Shown here: piece after piece, positions 59,963-64,000 of the stretch
Layout of the letters: the number at the start of each line of letters is the position of its first letter
How positions within the stretch are numbered: the stretch's first letter is position 1
Assembly: GCF_039542035.1 (NCBI RefSeq)
Contig: NZ_BAABHJ010000008.1
Location: forward strand, 124,001-188,000
Source of the DNA: Actinoallomurus liliacearum
GTDB lineage: Bacteria; Actinomycetota; Actinomycetes; Streptosporangiales; Streptosporangiaceae
Reading direction: 5' to 3'
DNA: 64,000 nucleotides
Made by a program: the position numbers and the translations under genes
The notes under the pieces: model-generated
What the model saw: the letters and a program-made list of their open reading frames with translations, nothing else
Told to the model about the DNA's origin: nothing
Database searches by the model: none

Positions 59963-62542
59963 ATGTGGCTGATCGCCCGCCGGTCCTTCGCCCAGGACTG
60001 GGCGCGGCTGACCGCGACGGTGCTCGCCGTGCTGTTCTCCGTGGGGCTGATGTCGGGATCGCTGCAGTTCGCACTGCGGGCGCAGGCCGCGGTGTCCGGG
60101 TCGGACGCGAGCGAGTACGCCAACGCGGACGTGGTCGTGCAGCCGCCCGGCGCGGACCCGGAGGAGTCGTTCGCCGTTCCCCGGGGTCAGGTGCGGCCCG
60201 GCGCGATCGGCTCCGTACCGGGCGTCGCGGCGGTCGCCGGGGACGCCGCCGTGCCGGTCACGGCCATCGGGGCGCACGGCCGGCCGGTGCTGCCCCCGGC
60301 GGGCGCGGGGACCATGCTCCGCCCCTGGATCCCCGACCCGCGCCTGAACGCCTACCACCTGGTGGCCGGGCGGGCCCCGGCCGCCGACGACGAGGTGGCC
60401 GTCGTACGGCACGTCGCGACGGCCGGGCACCTGGCGACCGGGACCACGATGACGTTGCTGCTGCCCGAGACGTCGAGCAGGGTGCGCATCGTCGGTGTCG
60501 TCACCGTCCAGGGCCGGGGGTCCGTGGCGTCCGGCGACCTGGTCCTGGGCACGCCCACCGCCGTTCAGAAGGCGGCGGGCCTGGCGCCGGGTACGTGGCA
60601 GAGCCTGTGGGTGAAGGCCGCGCCGGGCGTTCCGGCCGGCGAACTCCGGAACCGGCTGACCGCGCCGATGCGCCCGGCCGTCGTGCGCACCGCCGCCGGC
60701 CTGCGGCGCCACCAGTCGGCAGAGCTGCAGAGCATGGGCGCGTCGGTGGGCGGGGCGATCGGCATGCTCTCCTCGGTGGCGGTGTTCACCGGCCTGTTCG
60801 TCGTCGCGAACGCCTTCGGGACGATGGTCCGCCAGCGGACCCGGCGGCTGGCCCTCCTGGCGGCGATCGGGGCCCGGCCCCGGCAGATCAGGCGGCTGGT
60901 CCGTCTCGAGGCGCTCGTCCTCGCCGTGGTCGCGTCGGCGGGCGGCCTCCTCGTCGGGTACGGCGTGTCGGACGTTCTCACCCGGCTGTTCGCGCAGGAC
61001 GGCTTCGACATCTCCGCCGGCGAGGTCACGGTCGGCTGGATCTCACTGGTCTTCCCCTTCGCGGCGGGCGTCGTGACCACGCAGCTGGCGGCCTGGCGGC
61101 CCGCCCGCCGCGCGTCGCGGGTCGCGCCGATCGAGGCGCTCCGATCCGCGACGACGGAGAACCAGAACCGGAGGTGGCCCCGGATCGCGGGCGCCGTCGC
61201 GATCTTCGGGGCGTCCTGGATGTTCTTCGGCCCGGTCTTCGCGGTGGCGAACGACCCGACGTCCGTCGGAACCGACCGGACCGTGGGGATCATGATGCTC
61301 ATCATGCTCGGATGCATGGTGTGCGTGTCCGGGCTGGCCGTGCTCGCGCCCTTCTTCGTGGGCCCGCTCGGCGGCCTGGTCGGACGGCTCGGCATGCTCG
61401 TCAGCGGCGAGGCGGGCCGGCTCGCCCGCGCGACCATCGTCCGCAGCCCGCGCCGGGTCTCCTCGGCCGCCGCCTCGCTCATGCTCGGCGTCGCGCTCGT
61501 CGTCACCACCGGGCTGCTGATCACCTCCATCAACGACCGGTCCCGCGCGGCCGGGGCCGAGGCCCTCGCCGCCGACCACGTCATCGCGGGGACCGGCCGT
61601 ACGTCGAACGGGGCCGCGACGCTCCCCACCGACACGGCGGCCCGTGCCGCGCGCGTCCCCGGCGTGACCGCCGCGGTCGCGCTGACGCGGACGGAGGTAC
61701 GGCTCGTGTCGCCGAAGGTCAAGGCGTTCGACAGCGACCCCGGCATGCCGATCTTCCTGGCCGTCACCGGCGCGTCCGACGTACGGCCGGTGCTGCGCTT
61801 CGGCGGGCACCTTCCCGTGCTGCGGCCCGGCGAGATCGGCGTCACGTCCCCGCTGGCGAAGGCGTACGGCCTGCGTCCGGGCCGCCGGATCGTCGTGCAC
61901 GGCACACGCGGCGACGTGACGCTCACCGTGGCCGGCCGGTACCACGACCCCTCGCACCTGTTCGCCGACCAGGCGCTGGTCGCGCCGGCCACGATGGCGA
62001 CGCTGGATCCAAGCGCGAGCACCTCGGCCGTCCTCGTCCGGGGCACCGCGTCGGCGGCGGCCCTGACGGCGGCCGTCTCCGACGTTCCGGTGGCCCGGGT
62101 GTACGGTCGGGCGGCCTACGTGCGGGTGGCGGCGGCCGCCATGCGGCAGGGCGTGCGCGTGATCTACGGGTTCATCGCGATGTCCCTGGTCATCTCGCTG
62201 TTCGGCATGGCCACGACGGTGGCGCTGAGCGTGTCGGAACGGACGAAGGAGTTCGGGATGCTCGGCGCGGTCGGGACCACCGTCCGGCAGATCCGGTCGA
62301 TCGTCCGCTGGGAGGCCGCGACGGTCGTCCTGCTGGGGGTGCTGCTGGGCCTGGGCACGGCCGTCGGCACCGTCGCGCTGCTGCACGTCGCCACCGGCAG
62401 TTCTTTCATCCGGGTGGACCTGCCGTGGTGGCTGCTCGCCGCCGTGGTGCTGGGCGCCGCCGTCGTCACCTGGGCGACGTCCGCGCTGCCCGCCCGCCGC
62501 GCCGCCGGAGTGCCGGTCCTGGAGGCCGCGAAGGCGGAGTGA
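59963..62542 (+). CDS. ABC transporter permease with two FtsX-fold domains
   Basis: The 859-residue protein starts MWLIARRSFAQDWARLTATV, with the first helix followed by a large outer domain. Two FtsX membrane modules follow (about residues 255-390 and 725-855), separated by a second outer domain. The repeated QIRRLVRLEALVL and QIRSIVRWEAATVV strings mark the coupling helices of the two halves. Such permeases move lipids, peptides or antibiotics outward in a mechanotransmission cycle. It is co-transcribed with the ATPase gene. Confidence 0.93.
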   Translation: MWLIARRSFAQDWARLTATVLAVLFSVGLMSGSLQFALRAQAAVSGSDASEYANADVVVQPPGADPEESFAVPRGQVRPGAIGSVPGVAAVAGDAAVPVTAIGAHGRPVLPPAGAGTMLRPWIPDPRLNAYHLVAGRAPAADDEVAVVRHVATAGHLATGTTMTLLLPETSSRVRIVGVVTVQGRGSVASGDLVLGTPTAVQKAAGLAPGTWQSLWVKAAPGVPAGELRNRLTAPMRPAVVRTAAGLRRHQSAELQSMGASVGGAIGMLSSVAVFTGLFVVANAFGTMVRQRTRRLALLAAIGARPRQIRRLVRLEALVLAVVASAGGLLVGYGVSDVLTRLFAQDGFDISAGEVTVGWISLVFPFAAGVVTTQLAAWRPARRASRVAPIEALRSATTENQNRRWPRIAGAVAIFGASWMFFGPVFAVANDPTSVGTDRTVGIMMLIMLGCMVCVSGLAVLAPFFVGPLGGLVGRLGMLVSGEAGRLARATIVRSPRRVSSAAASLMLGVALVVTTGLLITSINDRSRAAGAEALAADHVIAGTGRTSNGAATLPTDTAARAARVPGVTAAVALTRTEVRLVSPKVKAFDSDPGMPIFLAVTGASDVRPVLRFGGHLPVLRPGEIGVTSPLAKAYGLRPGRRIVVHGTRGDVTLTVAGRYHDPSHLFADQALVAPATMATLDPSASTSAVLVRGTASAAALTAAVSDVPVARVYGRAAYVRVAAAAMRQGVRVIYGFIAMSLVISLFGMATTVALSVSERTKEFGMLGAVGTTVRQIRSIVRWEAATVVLLGVLLGLGTAVGTVALLHVATGSSFIRVDLPWWLLAAVVLGAAVVTWATSALPARRAAGVPVLEAAKAE

Positions 62543-62574
62543 CCCTCACCACGTGGCGCCTGCCGGGTCGTCCC

Positions 62575-63144
62575 CTACCGGTAGGCGCCGCGGCGGTGGC
62601 AGTCGACGAGGTGGTCGTCGACCAGGCCGCAGGCCTGCATGAGGGCGTAGACGGTGGTCGGGCCGACGTGCCGGAAGCCGTGCTTCTTGAGCTTCTTGGC
62701 GAGCGCCGTGGAGCCGGGCGTGGTGGCGGGCACGTCGCTGCTCGTCTTGGGCGCCGGGGCGGCCGGGTCGGCGTGCGCCCAGACGAGGGCGGCCAGGCCG
62801 TCGGGCAGGTCGAGCGCCGCCCGGGCGTTCGCGATCGTCGCGTCGATCTTGCGGCGGTTCCGGACGATGGCGGCGTCGGCCAGCAGCCGCTCGACGTCGG
62901 CCGGGCCGTACGCCGCGACCTTCTCCAGGTCGAAGCCATCGAACGCCCGCCGGAAGCCCTCGCGCTTGCGCAGGATCGTCAGCCAGGACAGCCCGGACTG
63001 GAACGCCTCCAGGCACAGCCGCTCGTACAGCCCGTGGTCGTCGCGGACCGGGCGGCCCCACTCGTCGTCGTGGTAGGCGATGTAGTCGGGAGCGGAGACG
63101 CCCCATGGGCACCGCGCCAGCCCGTCCGGTCCGATGACAGTCAT
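62575..63144 (-). CDS. tag: DNA-3-methyladenine glycosylase I
   Basis: A 189-residue base-excision enzyme: LARCPWGVSAPDYIAYHDDEWG is the TAG signature with the first zinc Cys and His. The C-terminal HVGPTTVYALMQACGLVDDH and a final Cys-His pair complete the zinc site. It removes 3-methyladenine from alkylated DNA. Its start overlaps the SRPBCC gene stop by 4 bases (ATGA at 63141-63144). Confidence 0.95.
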   Translation of the reverse strand: MTVIGPDGLARCPWGVSAPDYIAYHDDEWGRPVRDDHGLYERLCLEAFQSGLSWLTILRKREGFRRAFDGFDLEKVAAYGPADVERLLADAAIVRNRRKIDATIANARAALDLPDGLAALVWAHADPAAPAPKTSSDVPATTPGSTALAKKLKKHGFRHVGPTTVYALMQACGLVDDHLVDCHRRGAYR

Positions 63145-63569
63145 TCGAACATGTTAGCGAGGCGGTGCAGCGATGTCCGCAACATGACGCGGGCGGCCGG
63201 ACCGACCGCGAACCAGCCGACGCGGCCGAGCGGCCCGAGCGGCAGGTCGAGCAGCTCGGCCCAGGTGACGCGGCACCGGCCGTCCGGCAGGTCCAGGAGA
63301 TCGAACCGTCCCTCGCCGCGTACGAGACCGCCGGTGTGTCGCACCAGGACACGGTGCGGTGGCCGCCACTCGCTGATCACCATGGTGTCGAGGAAGCCGA
63401 CGGGACCGACGCCCGTCCACGCCTCGACGCTCGCGCCGTCACCCGCCCCGCCCTCCGCGCGGGTCAGCGGCACCCACTCGGAGTGCCGCGGCCAGTCGAC
63501 GAGGACGTTCCACACCTGCTCCGCCGTCGCCGGTACGTCGGCCGACGCGTGCACCGCAACTCTGCTCAT
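63141..63569 (-). CDS. SRPBCC (START/Bet v1-like) superfamily protein
   Basis: The 142-residue protein follows the SRPBCC pattern: ASADVPATAEQVWNVLVDWP at the N-terminus, WVPLTR, and a final long helix (RVMLRTSLHRLANMF). Members bind small hydrophobic ligands or act as cyclases. It is translationally coupled to leader repeat copy 3 upstream and to the glycosylase downstream, both through ATGA overlaps. Confidence 0.85.
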   Translation of the reverse strand: MSRVAVHASADVPATAEQVWNVLVDWPRHSEWVPLTRAEGGAGDGASVEAWTGVGPVGFLDTMVISEWRPPHRVLVRHTGGLVRGEGRFDLLDLPDGRCRVTWAELLDLPLGPLGRVGWFAVGPAARVMLRTSLHRLANMFE

Positions 63570-63637
63570 GCGTCCTCCTTCGTCGGAGGAGTGACCAGAG
63601 GCGCTGCGCTCATGATTCGCTCGCTGCGCTCACTCAT
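63566..63637 (-). repeat. Leader repeat copy 3: 23-aa MSER leader plus SD hairpin
   Basis: ATG 63637 overlaps the upstream stop (ATGA), encodes a peptide starting MSERSERIMSAAP and ending PTKEDA, and stops in an ATGA overlap with the SRPBCC start at 63569. TCCTCC, loop GACGAA, GGAGGA (minus strand, at 63590-63573) folds over the Shine-Dalgarno. Its last ~40 bases are almost identical to copy 2. The string GGAGGACGCATGAG also stands at the start of this copy, within the upstream gene. Confidence 0.8.
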
Positions 63638-64000
63638 GCGTCCTCCTCCCGCCGCTCGGTCTCGGCCGCTCGTTCCGCAGCGTCCTCGTCGTCGGCCGCC
63701 GGGCCCTCGTCGGCGTCGCGGTCGGCCCGCGGGTCGAAGACGACCTTGTCGACGATGGTCTGCGGCGGACTCGCGGGCCGATCCTGTACGGTCTGCGGCG
63801 GATTCGCGGGCTGGTCCTGCACGGTCTGCGGCGGATTCGCGGGCCGGTCCCACAGCGTCTGCGGCGGATCCGCGGGGCGGTCCCGGGGCTCCTCACGGGT
63901 GTGGTGCGGAAGCGGCGGCAGGTCGCCCTCACGCGAGGACGGCGGATCGGACGGCGCGAACGGATCGCGCAGGTCCATGGAGTCGGGCGCCGGGGAGGCC
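63634..64000 (-). CDS. C-terminal part of a Pro-rich repeat protein (N-terminus off the window)
   Basis: The frame is open to base 64000 and the 122 visible residues have no domain. They hold four copies of a PAxPPQTxxD-type repeat (PPQTLWDRPANPPQTVQD, about 36 bases per unit), then an acidic tail rich in Asp, Glu and Arg. An ATG at 63978 could be a start, but its lack of a ribosome binding site and the open upstream frame favour a longer protein. The stop overlaps leader repeat copy 3. Confidence 0.6.
   Translation of the reverse strand, partial: ASPAPDSMDLRDPFAPSDPPSSREGDLPPLPHHTREEPRDRPADPPQTLWDRPANPPQTVQDQPANPPQTVQDRPASPPQTIVDKVVFDPRADRDADEGPAADDEDAAERAAETERREEDA

Noticed and set aside
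59144..63594. Two very long + strand frames covering the ABC exporter region
   Set aside because: One is the permease frame read through from an upstream out-of-family start; the other is an Arg-rich shadow. Only the ATPase and permease frames carry motifs.
1..64000. tRNA or rRNA genes, prophage, integrative element
   Set aside because: No T-loop plus acceptor pairing, rRNA core, integrase or phage structural gene was recognised on either strand.

Overview
The window is very GC-rich with dense, often overlapping genes and many GTG or TTG starts. Its gene families include DUF3107, DUF3117, DUF6758, MiaE_2, a MarR/TetR-rich regulator set, Ser/Thr kinases with extracytoplasmic sensors, and the sigE-rseA-htrA-tatB-mrp block. 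All of this points to an actinomycete, most likely Streptosporangiales or Thermomonosporaceae; the family-level placement is inference. No tRNA, rRNA, CRISPR array, integrase or intact insertion sequence was seen.

Layout. 1-3.1 kb: Ku faces a split LigD (separate ATP-dependent ligase and primase-polymerase genes), a bacterial NHEJ locus. 3.2-6.4 kb: flavin disulfide reductase, a small acidic repeat protein, a TetR regulator, DUF3107 and a GlsB-type membrane protein. 6.6-13.5 kb: two receptor Ser/Thr kinases flank a MiaE-like ferritin protein and a DEAD-box helicase whose only workable start is CTG. 13.6-22.1 kb: metabolic and hypothetical genes (GDPD, alpha/beta hydrolase, MpaB-like oxygenase, RecB-type nuclease, degenerate MBL protein, LysE exporter, PHP phosphoesterase, DUF6758, CoA-ester lyase). 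22.3-31.7 kb: the conserved actinobacterial envelope block, MgtE_N/CBS protein, DUF1003, Mrp, GH16 lipoprotein, TatB, HtrA, RseB, anti-sigma factor, SigE and an O-methyltransferase. It has a SigE-type promoter upstream of sigE itself.

32.3-40 kb holds an exopolysaccharide operon: nucleotide-sugar dehydrogenase, hyaluronan-synthase-like glycosyltransferase, three NodB-type deacetylases and a membrane-anchored beta-sandwich protein, closed by a 16-bp hairpin terminator. 40-49.7 kb: PepA, DUF3117, enoyl-CoA hydratase, Nudix, two convergent P450s (one CYP157-like and lacking EXXR), MarR, a double-length ABC-type permease and a GNAT protein. 49.7-51.1 kb is gene-poor and has two tiny genes. 51.3-56 kb: three regulator/oxidoreductase pairs, of which the first TetR is frameshifted although its tandem operators are intact. 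56-62.5 kb: NarL-type two-component system, DUF2029 membrane protein and a MacB/FtsX-type ABC exporter. 62.6-64 kb: 3-methyladenine glycosylase I, SRPBCC protein and the end of a Pro-rich repeat protein.

The most unusual signal is a dispersed element of about 70 bp found three times (32600, 38280, and 63637 on the minus strand). Each copy starts in an ATGA overlap with the upstream reading frame and encodes a short MTER/MSER leader. Each then forms a hairpin around the Shine-Dalgarno or start codon of the next gene. The three hairpins have different stems but the same GACGAAGGAGG core. I read it as a mobile or recurrent translational-coupling cassette.
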